Under the pieces are notes generated by a model. That model did no database searches, was not told the origin of the DNA, and was given only the letters and a program-made list of their open reading frames with translations. From Dipetalonema caudispina (lineage: Eukaryota > Nematoda > Chromadorea > Rhabditida > Onchocercidae), in contig JABVXV010000094.1 of NCBI GenBank assembly GCA_013365325.1, positions 124,001-188,000 of the forward strand: a stretch of 64,000 nt of DNA, written 5' to 3'. Below, piece by piece: positions 38,152 through 50,632 of the stretch. The translations under genes and the position numbers were made by a program. Numbering within the stretch: position 1 is the stretch's first letter; each line of letters starts with the position of its first letter.

Positions 38152-41100
38152 TCACGACTGCGGCATTGTGACGGTGGCCATGCTTTCATATGTGGTACTT
38201 TCCGTGATCAAGTCGGAATCCAACTGCGCTTCGCGACTATGCTTAATGCCGTAGAAGCCATAAATCGTAAGTCCTAAAAGGGAAATTGCGTCTTTACAAC
38301 TTGTACTTCGCCAAAGTTTAGTGCAAGTAGATGACACTGTATGTGCAAAGGTTCTTTAGTAGCTACTAGTCGTATAATACTTTTTAATATTCAGTAGTAC
38401 AAAGAAAATTCGCTCTCTTCTAACCAAGCATGGTAGTATATAAAGATTTTAACATTTGAAACTCACCGACAACTAACCAAATGGCAAGTCGGATCCAGGT
38501 TACCGAAGCTAGATGAAACATCAGGAAGATGTTGATAAGTACGCTAATTGCTGGTATAAGGGGAACGAATGGTACCTAAAACATTTGTAAAATCAAGTAG
38601 GAACTCAAAAGTTGAGACTAAAGAAAACAGATAAATTTAGTTTGCATTAATCTGAATATCCTTCAGTGATTTAATAATTACCAGTGCATGTTTGGTAACT
38701 CATTCCGGATATTGCTAATTATCGTTTTCTTGAGTAAAGTTCATGATATTAACCATTAGATCGTTTCATTATATGAATTAAGCTGTTAATGTTTAATAAT
38801 AATCGAATTATGTGAAGCAGTAATGTTGAAAAGTAATAACCCTGAATGAAATCTGCTCATTATTTTGATGATGTGCACAAATTAAAATGAATGCACTTGC
38901 AGCGATTGTTCCAAAAGCGAATATAAATATCCAACCAAATAAGGTATGTGCAAATGTGGTAGTAAAAATCATACTTATACCGGCATAAGCAAATATCATT
39001 GTGAAAACACACCACAATACGAGTTTTCCTGGTTTCACACTGTTAAACCAATAATATCCTGGCATCCAAGACTTTATCCGACCTCCTAAAAAATTAAGAT
39101 CAATTTTTAATTTTTTGCTAAATTTCCTCATTTTTTAGTTGTATACTCAAATTATTTTCATGGGCTCTTTTCCCATATCCCAATGAAATATCATGGCGGA
39201 TATTTTATTAGCAATCTTAACAATCATAGGAAATGAGGATCATTTCATACTTCTACTACTTCAAGGTAACAAAAGTTGAAATTTGAAACAATTACTGTTA
39301 TATATTCATACCATTTCCTTCAGTAATATTATCTTCAGTGAGAGATGGACGATATCGAAGAACAATGACACAGGCGGAAACAATCGTATATGCTAGAAGC
39401 GTACCGATCGAGAGAAACTCCACCAAAGTTTCTACATCAAATAGAAATGCTATTACTGATGTGATAGCACTGAAGACAATTACCGCTTTTAGTGGTACCT
39501 GCAAATAGATATTACCTTTACCTGTAAGCTTATGATGGATTAAAAATTGTAGGTTTACTTCACAATTGTTGAATTGAAATTCATTTAGTAATGAAACAAA
39601 AATTTCATGTTGACAATATTCCTATATTGAAATATTATTTCATTCTATTTATTTAAAATATCAACTCCATCCAAATATATGCATATATTTTGTAAGCTTG
39701 GCTTTTTAAAATGAAATTTGAAGACTGTTGTAAATTTAGTATGCTGATCTGTATCTTTTTGAAAAAAGCATGAAAAAGGATGATTATTTCGTTTGTTTAC
39801 CTGAGTTTTATCATTAACTTGTTCAAAAGTTTTGAATAGCAATCCATCTTCAGCCATTGCATAAACACATCGTGGAAGAGCAAACATAGAGCCAATCTAG
39901 AATATTACAATTTGTGCAACAAATTAATTAGTAAATAATAGAAATGTGACATCTATCGAATATCCGAGAGGTTAATTGATTTAAGGATTCGACGACAATT
40001 TCCACTGAAATAATTTATTAGCAACAGCAATTTCCAAACGGACAACTTTTGAGTGATACCGAAAATTATGTAAAATAAAAGAAAAAAAGACTTGGACCAT
40101 TTCAAATTAGATTATTTTTCGATAGATGATAGTTGACATTTTAATGAATATAAATTATAGTTGTTTACATACTAACCAGACTTGTAGTCATGCCTGATAT
40201 GGCTCCAATAGAAACGATATATTTTGCCCAAGTTGCACCACAACTTACAAATGCATCCGAAAATGCTGCTGTAGGATTTATCTATAAAATGAGTTATTTC
40301 GTTGAAATGTTAATTTTTGATGATATTCGGTTACAACAAATTTCCTACTTCACTACTGTGAAACATTTGTTTTCTTCCAAACTTATGTAAATTTAAAAAA
40401 AAAAAAAAAAAAATTAGAATTATACTGATTACCTCCCAAAATGGAACCATTAAAGTTAATGCTGAAGCCATAAGAATATAGGCCACTGTTACAATAGACA
40501 TCGAAATAAATGTTGCTAAAGGTATTGTTCGAGATGGATCTAAATTATATATCATTCCATTACATACATTAAAAATGCTTATTTTTAAAGTTGAAATATT
40601 TAAAATTTCATCAATATTGAATATTAAAAGAGTAACAACATTTCTTCACGTCTGACTTACGTGAAGAACTTCCTATAACTAATAAATAACTTTTCTTGAT
40701 TTTAAAACGATAATATTACCAGAAGCTTCTTCGCCAGCAGTTGCTAAACCATCAAAGCCAATATAAGCGAAAAAACAACTTGCAGCTCCAGCAAATGTAC
40801 CACCAATACCATATGGAAAGAAGGATGATCTACCAGTGCTTACTTCATTAACAGACCAAAGTGTAAAGTCTGCGAATGTAAATCCATAACAGACGACAAA
40901 TATTATAACCTGTAGAATTTATTTCTACTACAAATAGGTTAGAATAATGCTAAAGATTTAAACTATCAAAATTATCAATGCACTTACCAGCATGTTGATT
41001 ATTGTGAATAAAGAATTGAAATTAGTTGATGTCTTCGAGCCAAGACCAGTAAATATTGCAACTGCTATTACTGCCAAAAATGCGATCAGATCTGGAGAAT

Positions 41101-43564
41101 CGGCAAAAAATGACTCCTAAAAAATATTGTTGATACTGAAAATGCTCAGTTTCTCTCCAAAATATAATAAATACATTGAACAGATAATATCATAGAACCT
41201 TCATTTGAATAGATTTTTAAAATTTGAATACAATGAGCAACAACAAACATCAAAATGTCCGATAGTAACGACACTGGAATTTTTGATAGAGTTGCCAAGT
41301 AGAGATGTCAAATAACCAGACCATGATCGAGCAACCGCTGTAAGGGAATAATTTTGAAGTAAATTTCGAAAAAATAATGAAATAAAAAGACAAAATGGAA
41401 AGGTTCATTGACCTGCAGCACCAAGCATATGCTCAAGAATGATATTCCATCCAACAATAAATGCCCATAATTCACCAACACCGATGTACACGTAAGTATA
41501 AGCACTTCCCGCTTTTGGAAATCTGAAACTTTCAAAAGATGTGACAATAGCACTTATGAAATTCAATATGAAAATGTTGATGTCATCTCAAACATTCAGC
41601 TTGTATAACTTTTTATGTACAATAAGTTCGTATGGGAAATCAAATATATTTGTTTCCGATAGATTTCAGTGTGATATGCGTTCATTTTCATCTTGCTAAT
41701 GATCAAACTTCTTTAACTATGAAATATTTAAATTAATTTCAATCAATAATTTAATTTCAATTTAACCTTCCGCCAAATTCCGCATAACATAGTGCAGAGA
41801 GGAGTGATGCAACTCCAGCTAATGCAAACGATATCACAATGGAAGGTCCTGCGATATTACGTACCACAGAACCTGAAAAAATTATCGTATTTTCCTTTTT
41901 TTTTTTTTTGTAATTATACTTTTCAGTGGAAAAAATAATTATATTTAAGCAACAGTCATGCTAAAATTTCAAAACTGATAATAGTCTGAGAACAGAATGT
42001 TCCATCTCTGATTAACAACAACTGAATCAAAAATTCAATAGATATCATATCACTAATCAAAAGAGTCGCCCATTCATTGAGAAAAATACCCAAAATTGAA
42101 ACCATTTCTCCAATTATTCCAAAAAAAAATTCATTTAAGAAATTAATAGAAAACTTCAGGAACGAAGGAAAAATCAATTGTGTTTGTAGCAGAATGATGA
42201 AAATAAAACATACATATGCAGTGCTTATCACTTATAATATAATACATTGATTAATTAATTAGCAGAGAAGAGTCTTTCAGCTAATTAAGATTACAGGAAG
42301 GAACCATAAATATTCAATTGTTGCTGAATATATTTAAGAGTTATCATAAGCGCTATTAGCTTATGTATATTTTCAAATATAATTTTATGCATACAAATTT
42401 TTGTAAATAGTTATTCATCGACCGAGCTCTTCTGTTTATTCGGCCTATCACAACTTTTCTTTAAGAATAAATTCATTTGAAATTTTCAAAACTTATGCTT
42501 TGGTAATTTAATTCAGACAGTTTTTTCTTTTTTTTGTTTCGTTTCATATTTCGACTTTTCAATTTAAAAAGTTGGAACTTTTCATTTTCGAGGATTACAT
42601 AAAGATTATTTGTTTAATTACATTTCACTAGCTTATTTAATTTACAGAAGCTTATAGAAGTATCATATAAGGTCATCATATCATACAAAAACAAATAACC
42701 AATTGAATACATCGAAGAAATATTGCAATTTTACAAAGAAGGTTAAAGACATTTTTTGTTAATAATTAAATGTTTAAATTATTAGCTAGCAGCTTATATA
42801 TGCTTTATTTATGATAAAATGTAATTCTTTCTCTATTCATGTTCCTAATAATTTCATGAACATTCCAATCTTATGAATGATGGAATGGAAAGGAAAAGAA
42901 TAATAACAAATCTAATAATATTTCTAAAAAATCGAATTAAGAACACACACACACATAGAGAGAGAGAGAGAGAGAGGGAGAGACAGAGAGAGAGAGAGAG
43001 AGGCAAGAAAATTTGTGGACGATCAAATATCCGGCTTGTATTAGTGATTGGAAAAACTTAATTGAAAATACAACAACAATTGACAACTCTGTTACAAACT
43101 GTGACAATTAAACCCAAAAGTGATTATGCATAAACCTCGAAGCATATTTTATGTTTATTTTTTGATTTATATGCAAATCATAAATCCACAAATTATTTGT
43201 AATTGATGACATGATTTAAATTTCATATATTGAAAGTAAATTATAAAATTCAAAATTCAATATTTTTTTTTGTGAAATTAGAAAATGTTAAGAAATTATG
43301 TCACACATTTTTAATAATAAATTCTTGCGAAAATTTATGAAGAACTCTTTTTTTCTTTTTTTCAAAAAATAAGTAAATTTTGATGAAAAGAAGAGAAGGG
43401 CTATTGAAAAGGTACTCACCGGTTAAAACATATATACCGGCTCCAACCATATGACCAACACCAAGAAGAGTAATATCGGTTATTGTAAGACAACGTTTTA
43501 GTCGTGTTTCCATCACATTCTTAGTCGTTTTTAAACGGAAGAAACTTTCTCGAAATGAGACCAT
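38152..43564 (-). CDS. Cationic amino acid transporter, SLC7 CAT subfamily
   Basis: Thirteen exons (43564-43420, 41872-41767, 41522-41413, 41337-41249, 41116-40988, 40909-40720, 40539-40433, 40281-40177, 39896-39801, 39498-39312, 39085-38841, 38575-38467, 38273-38152) keep phase and give 579 residues; vertebrate CATs have 620-660. CATs move arginine, lysine and ornithine across the plasma membrane with about 14 helices. Seen here are the TM1 motif [32 protein letters not shown] with the conserved TM3 glutamate needed for transport, [19 protein letters not shown], the [17 protein letters not shown] signature, and the CAT-specific C-terminal pair [19 protein letters not shown] and [12 protein letters not shown]. 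The cytosolic tail ends [14 protein letters not shown]. The first intron (1.5 kb) carries an (AG)n tract. A long upstream gap follows the start. The substrate class is firm; which CAT paralogue it is remains open. Confidence 0.94.
40395..40413. repeat. Poly(A) tract inside the CAT transporter gene
   Basis: Nineteen As on the plus strand (U tract in the transcript) lie about 20 bases past the donor at 40433. A simple repeat; no effect on the exon model. Confidence 0.85.
42942..43002. repeat. (AC)n and (AG)n microsatellite in CAT transporter intron 1
   Basis: acacacacacac is followed by a 45-base interrupted agagag tract. On the transporter's own strand it reads (CT)n(GT)n. Purine/pyrimidine asymmetry could form H-DNA. 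Confidence 0.93.
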
Positions 43565-44071
43565 TGTAATATGTTGATGGAATTTTTTTGTTTATTTTAA
43601 CACTGATAAGAAGCATAAATTGAAAGAAGCATATCAATGAATATGCTGAAATAAAAACGTGAACGTAGATTCATTTAAAAGTGAAAAAGTGAAAGTACGA
43701 ATACACATATCTTGTAAATAAGAACTTCTGAACACTTATATAGCTAGTTAGTTAGTTTCATCTAAAGATTAAATAACTTAGTAAGAATAACCATAGATTT
43801 GTATTTTATGAAATATTAAAACGATGAAAAATTGAAGCAGTGACATTTACAACATTTTACATCAAAGCTAATCCAGTCATTTAATGTTTTATCAGGTGAG
43901 AATCAGTTTTAGTTGATCAATTTCTTGAAAGAAAATCATTAAAATAGTTCCTAATATTTCATTTGATGCAAAATTTTTAATTCTTCCATTAACTCAATTA
44001 TACATCATCTCAACCTATTTCAAGTTCCCGCAAATATATCCCATTATACTGCGATACATGCAAATAGTACT

Positions 44072-44108
44072 ATTATTGTGTCATGTTGTGATATCATGAC
44101 ACAATAAT
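44072..44108. repeat. Perfect 14-bp inverted repeat with 9-nt loop
   Basis: Arm attattgtgtcatg (44072-44085) and its exact reverse complement (44095-44108) flank ttgtgatat. The repeat could form a hairpin or be a symmetric binding site. It lies about 0.5 kb upstream of the transporter start. Confidence 0.9.
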
Positions 44109-44778
44109 GGTGATCAATTTCCGCGAAGAGTATTGATGAAACAAAAAACATAACCCATTTGATAAACATGATCAAATGAAAGGAACAAATTGATGGTTGG
44201 AACAATAAAAATCACAAAAGTATATTCATTTCATAAATGAATTATTTCATGATCGATAAAAAAAAAAAAAATTGTTATTCAGCAGCTCAGATAATAACTG
44301 AACTGAAAAAGCCTTCTGCATTGTATAGTTATTATTGCAAATAATTGCTATTGAAATAGTCATTCCTAAAATCAAATCAATCATTCCACTAATGGTAAAT
44401 GTCCTCATTCTTTCGCACTTCCCTCAATCTTAAATGAATTTTTGACAATATATTTCCGATAAGATAGTGAAATAAGCACATTATCATGGAAGAATGAACA
44501 AATCATTCATCATTTTCTTCAACAAAATCTAGTACAATATGTCAATGTCAACTATCATACATTTTAACACCGATATGACAAATGTTTAATGTGAAAATAG
44601 CAAATACTTAAGTTTTGTCTCAAATTTATTGAATCAATTTCTTATATATTTGGCACTTTCTATCACATATGATAAATTAGATTTGTTTTAAAAAAAAATT
44701 TCTAGTCGAAAAGCTTCCAATCGCTTGATACACATCAAAATATTTTTACTATTATTACAAAATTTAATCATCTCATTT

Positions 44779-44782
<4 letters not shown>

Positions 44783-44814
<32 letters not shown>
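44783..44814. repeat. (TC)n microsatellite, GAGA-type on minus strand
   Basis: A pure 32-base TC run located 1.2 kb upstream of the transporter start. On the gene's strand it reads GAGAGA. Confidence 0.95.
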
Positions 44815-44817
<3 letters not shown>

Positions 44818-47195
44818 TACAGCTGTCAGAAGGAAAGCCTTTTAATAGTGATAGGAAAGAATGCAAATCGACAAAAGCCTAAAGGATAAAACTAGTCGAA
44901 GGCTAACCATCATTTAATGATGAATGTCGATGACAATACTTCTGAGACAAAAATACTCGATAAAAATACGAATACGTATAAATTTAATATATAAAAGTGG
45001 GGGATGGATAGGATAGACTCCATCATCGTTGAATGTGACAGCGTTGAATCGATCGTGTCACCATGGATAGCTACTAGTGGTGATGATATACTGAAAGAGG
45101 GTGAGAGAGAAAGTTAAAAAGGTGGTATATAGCAAAGGAGTTAGTAATCAGTGCATTATTAAAGGCCTGAACAAAATAAATAAGACAAGCCTAAAGATGT
45201 TATTGCATTATTCAAGCTATATTTCTTGAATGTTACATATCATTGATATTTCTTTCTCTACTATTTCTGATTGCATTTCTTAATTCCATCATCTAATCAA
45301 ATAATACAAGGCAATACAGTAACCCAATATATTACTGTATCGAGCAATATCCTAAATCGTTAAAAAAATTTTTTTTTTCTATTCACATATGACTTCTATT
45401 CTGATGTAAAACGTCAAAATCAATGACATTTGATACAGTAAATTTGTTTTGATTCAATTTACTGTATTGTATATTTCAACATGAACAATTTGTTTCACTT
45501 CTATTGCTTCCAGTTCAAGACAATAATACATTTCATACTTTGCATTTACTCTATATCACAACGGACAAATCTTAGCTACTTTTTCAAGAGTAAAACATGA
45601 AAACCCGGGATTTACCAATGCTGCATACACTTAAAAGAGATGATAACTAAATTGCCATTAAGTACTCACCATTTTCCAACAAAATTGATTGCTGATCAAT
45701 CTACAGAATTGTTTCCCTTTATATCAGGAATTCTGTTTTTTTTTTTTTTATTTTTAACATTGCATCGACTTTTCTTTTCCCTTTCAGATTTAGCACGGTA
45801 GTGATTCCGAATCCTTTATTTGAAAAGAAGAAAGTATTCTGAATAAAAATCAAGAATTTCACTTCTTTCTTAGTTATTGCAGAAATTTGTATTAAAAGTG
45901 TTGCAATGTGATGAAATCTACCTTATAGGTGAGATTTTTAATGAATAAGAATTGAAATGTACCTCTCTTCGAATGATGAAAACACTAAATCATAAGTTAT
46001 TTTAAAGATTTTGTTGTCTCACAATTTTAATCCATTTTTAAGAGATAATTGATTGATAGGGTTAACTACGTTCTATCTGCTTTTTAACAATTAACACTTG
46101 ATAAAACAGTAACCTCTTATTCTATCTTACATTGAAATGTTTGAAATGTGACAGGATGATTTTCACGAATGTATTTTTCTGCATTAATTTCAACTTTCGA
46201 GTTTAAGCTTATTTTTCTCTAAATTTTATTTATTAGTTTCACTCTGTGTCCCACAATCTTCCTCTACCTCTTCTAATCAAATAATCGCTGTTATCATTTT
46301 CAGAACATTCATTATTATTTACATGGTTGATACACATTCTCATTAATCCAAATTATAAACTTTATTTCCTAACAAAACAAACGATAATTCATTATCTTAA
46401 AATAATTATTTTGGTGAAGAAATTTCCTTGAGATCCATAAAAGATCAAAATATCTCTAGGGAATACTGGAAAAGACTGAAAAAACAACGAAATTATAAGA
46501 TGCTAAGCAAAATTGTAATGAATTATGAATATGCATAAAATCTTCCTTCCAACTAAATAGATTGAAAGATTAACAATTAAAATTCATCAGAAAAGAAAGG
46601 AAACAAATCAATGACTTCTGATTGAATTTCCATGAAGTCGACATGACATTCTAAACTAAGTAATATAACAAGAAATTAAAACATTTTTTGCATCTCTTAA
46701 ATATAACTGTTACAATAATGCATCCTTGTTTTATGCTATACTTTTACAGTCTCGGCTTTGCAGGCGTTAAATTCCGAGCAATTATTCTTCGGTCATATCT
46801 TGCAGAAGAAAGAAATGAGCAGTAATAATGAATAGTAAATTTGAAAAATTGTTAAATGTGGAAATTTTAAAAATAAAATAAGATGAAAGAGTCGATAATG
46901 AAAACAACAGTTTTACTTGGGTAACAGAGATGAACGAAAAAAAAAAAAAAAACATTTGCTACATAATAACCAATGATAATAAACAGTTTCTTAACTTTCG
47001 TTGATAATATTAACAATGATTTATTATTTTTGCGTTTCCAGGAATATGAATTTTTCAAACAGACTTTTAAAATTAAGTAGTAGATAAAAGTTATTTTTGT
47101 TAATAAGCCATAAGCTGCTTTCTTCAAAATTTACCACAAATTTCGTGACGCTTTCAACTTTGAAAATATAATGCTGAATTTTAAAGATCTTTAGT

Positions 47196-50100
47196 CTAGC
47201 CAACTTCTTCCCCTTCATCATCCTCATCATTATCACTCAATTGAATGTTAATCAAATATCCGTTGTGTATCTTATCAGCCAAATTTCGTATTTTGTAGCA
47301 CTCGTTGTTCATATATTCTAAAATATATTCATAGGCTTCCGATTCCTGAAATAAACAAACATAACGCTTTATAAAACTTTAACTGCTATCAGTGTTTTCT
47401 CCGAAAAACATAAATGCATGGTGCACCGGTGTCAAGACTTAACAGTTACCACGACAATACTGTTTACATTGATAGCGCTTCTGAAATAGCTCAAATTTAA
47501 AAAGTGGAATTTCATTTGGAAACGAACTCTAATATATTTTGTTGCCAACTTTAGCCGTCTCTTAGCTCTTCCCTTTGAACATGCCTGCAACATACAATTC
47601 ATAAGCGCAAGAGCGCACACTACATAATTCTTATTCTCGCTTGAGAGAACATTACACATTTTTTCAAGGTATGCTGGATTGGCTAATTTTCTGGCATTCC
47701 TTCGATCAAGACTTTTAGACATGGATGTTAGCGCTGCGTAAGCTTCATTCTTGTAAGATTTCGTACCCTGAAAAATTTAATCCAATTTAAAGTTCAAATT
47801 CATTTTAATTCATTTGCAACTCCATCATACTTTAATTCACATTTAATAAATTATCACAAAGAAAGCAGTAAATTAACAAAGTACAAATTTCTATCTTGAG
47901 ATGAGACATTTTTAAGTATCTCTTTTAGGCAACAAAATAAAGTACAACAAATAAATCAGAAGCATAATTCCTAAACGAATAGCATTTAATTTTTCTAACA
48001 AGTTGCTATATCTAACACATAAACGTTCTATGCAGCTTTTATTTTATTAACACCAAGCAAAAGTGACCCACCCTGTCAACGAAATGCATTTTTCAATTAT
48101 TCGTTCTCCTGATTGATCCCTAATTATAAATATACCTACTTTCTTCCCAAAATATTTGATCACAGTAACTTGCCCGATCCATAAGTCCAAGCAGTAGCAA
48201 TACAAGTCCTGATTCCATCACTGGTTCAATATATTTCTTATTAGACAGAAGACTTGCCAAGATTAAACAAGTTTCGTGACCAAAATTAGAAGCCGAATTT
48301 TGCGCAAGAATAGATAAAGTTTTTCTAATAAATCCTGCTTTAATGATTTCCTGGAACACTGATTCATATAAGTTTAAATAAAAAACATTACTTTTACCTT
48401 GTTCTTGCATCTCATATCATATTACCTTGTCAGTTTATTATACGAGAGCAGAATTAGTTTATATCCCAAAGTGTGTTATCATCAAAAATTTTCTTGACAT
48501 TTCATAAACACTTTGCTAGAAATAGATAATTTACTATCCTATGTGTTTGAGAAATTGAAATCTGGACATCTCCAAAAATAATAGTTCGATGGTAGAACGC
48601 TCAAATTTTCCAAAACAATGCAAAACTTATTTAAACAAAAATAAAATAGCAATTTTCATAAAAACTAATAGGAATTACATCGGTATTGCAATTAAGTTGT
48701 TGTGCAAGCTCTGAAGCAATTTTAAACGCGACTTTAACTTCATTGCGACGTGGACTGTCGAGAAATTTCAAAATGAGCTCAACATAACTATCTTCAAAAG
48801 TGACAGTGAAATCTTTGTTACCAATTACTTCATATATAGCACCCAAAGCAGCTACGCGAATTTCGTTCTCCTGAATATCACTCATTACTTCAAAACAAGC
48901 AATGCAGAGGTTAAGCTCTCTGTGTTAGGAAACGAAGTTAAGCACTATTAATATGCGGTTGAATGCTTAGGTGACTTTCGAACAAAAGCACGCTTTGAAG
49001 AAAAGTCAATTTTTCAGTTATTGATTTGAATAGAGGATGACAGTTTAGGATAGACAAAGAACTGTGAAGTGGGCGGGCAGTCGAGAAAACTATAAATTGT
49101 AAAAGAATGCATGATCAATGATCTTCATCAATTTTCAACGCAAGATTGCTGATGAACAATGCATGTAGGTTAGATTTCTTAAGATCTGCCAACAAGTAGA
49201 AAATTTTTTCTACAGGTAAAAAAAGCAACCTCATGTCTCAAAAGATAACGAGCACTATTCGTGACGTGTTTCAAGACGAATTCCGGAACTGGCTTAGGAC
49301 AACACAAATCTCGCAAAAAGGTTGCAACAGTCCGTGCGAATTCCTTGGAAATAGTTTGATAGTACTTCGACAGCAATTCGCTTATATGCAATGATCCACA
49401 TGCTGCAACAACATCGCGCATAGCAGCACTTTTGATGGCGATAGACGAGCATGCTTCGATAGCCTAAAAACTTATTACGCAACAAAGCTTAATGATGATA
49501 CAGTGTTATTATAAGATCAATAAAAGTGTGAATTAGAAGTTTTTGACTTTGCACAATTGAAGACCTCCAGATGGATCATAATTAAAAATCACCTAAACAA
49601 TGAACAATATGGTACTGCTATTACCTCCTGAACGATGAAGAGCATGTCGCTTTGCAGTGCAGCTGTAAGGCCTGTCAACAATCCTCGTGGTATCAAACTT
49701 TTCAATTGCGTTTCATCCATATATACGATAATTACTGATAGTGCATGTATTGCATAATATTGGATTTTGGGATTCTGAAATGTGAATCTTCAAGTAATTT
49801 ATTAATATAATATGTGAAAAATTGAAACAAATGGCAAAAAATGTACATAAAATTGTAGAGTTCGTCTACTTTCTTCTTGTTTTTGATAATGAAAGAAACA
49901 AACGTCCTATTTTTTATTTTCTGGAAAAAAAGTATCATAAACAAACCTCAAAATGAGTTCCCTGAACCAAAATTACATCCAATCCTTGACGATGTATTTC
50001 ATCAATTGGTGATTGGTAGCTGTCAACAAGTTGATTAAGAAGTTGCAGAGCACGTTGAATACTTTCTATTGTTGGTCTTCTCTTACCAAAAATATCCATA

Positions 50101-50632
50101 ATTTGTTTAACATCCGCTTCATAATTATCTAAAAATGGGATAGTTTAGGTAAATTTAAGTGAAAATGATCAAAGGATTAATGAATTAGACATGTTTTTAT
50201 ATGCTATCTAAGTTTTCATGTTCTCTTTTGCATAAATTACTAATTGTTTGTGGATTATTTTTTTTGTGCAAGCAAAGAGAAAGACTAATAAAAGCATTAT
50301 TGCTTAATGCAACGAAAATAGTTTCAATTTCTAAATGTTTATTTCTTATTAAACTATCAGGTTATTAAATTGTTAACACATTTCACAACATTAAAATGAA
50401 AATACAGAACATATCTGATGTAGAAATTAGTTCAAATAAACTTACGACGATGTCCATCTTTCGGTTTCAGACATGCCGTACAATTTACAGCTTTAGCTGA
50501 ATATCGTGAACTAACATGAAAGGGAATTTCCTCATCAGAATCACTGTCAACATTATAGGAACTACTACCAAATATAGCTTCCTGTTGTTTTGGATTACCC
50601 TTCCGGTTTTTTCCTTTTCCTTTCCTGACCAT
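47196..50632 (-). CDS. Divergent importin-alpha-like armadillo-repeat protein
   Basis: At least eight exons (50632-50446, 50128-49947, 49774-49625, 49463-49230, 48915-48679, 48350-48136, 47767-47528, 47345-47196) give about 530 residues, the importin-alpha length. Alignment by eye to importin alpha runs through ARM2-ARM10: NPKIQYYAIHALSVI for NLQFEAAWALTNI, VQEAIEACSSIA for CEQAVWALGNI, FARTVATFLRDLCCPKPVPE for LRNVTWVMVNLCRHKDPPP, and YEYILEYMNNECYKIRNLADKI for the C-terminal helix. Importin alpha carries NLS cargo into the nucleus using a row of Trp/Asn pairs. Here the matching positions read I/V, E/S, T/D and F/D, so classical NLS binding is doubtful. The first 60 residues are basic then acidic and do not resemble the importin-beta-binding domain. 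The tail is acidic (SDNDEDDEGEE). The junction between 48136 and 47767 does not keep phase, so a microexon (possibly 47954-47975) or a different donor is missing. Confidence 0.75.

Larger units (their letters stand above)
43565..47195. other. Intergenic region upstream of the CAT transporter
   Basis: 3.6 kb without a credible gene. It holds a perfect 14-bp inverted repeat at 44072-44108, a (TC)n tract at 44783-44814 and a GC-richer island near 45000-45120. The right end should contain the 3' UTR of the importin-like gene; the remainder is probably the transporter promoter. Confidence 0.55.
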
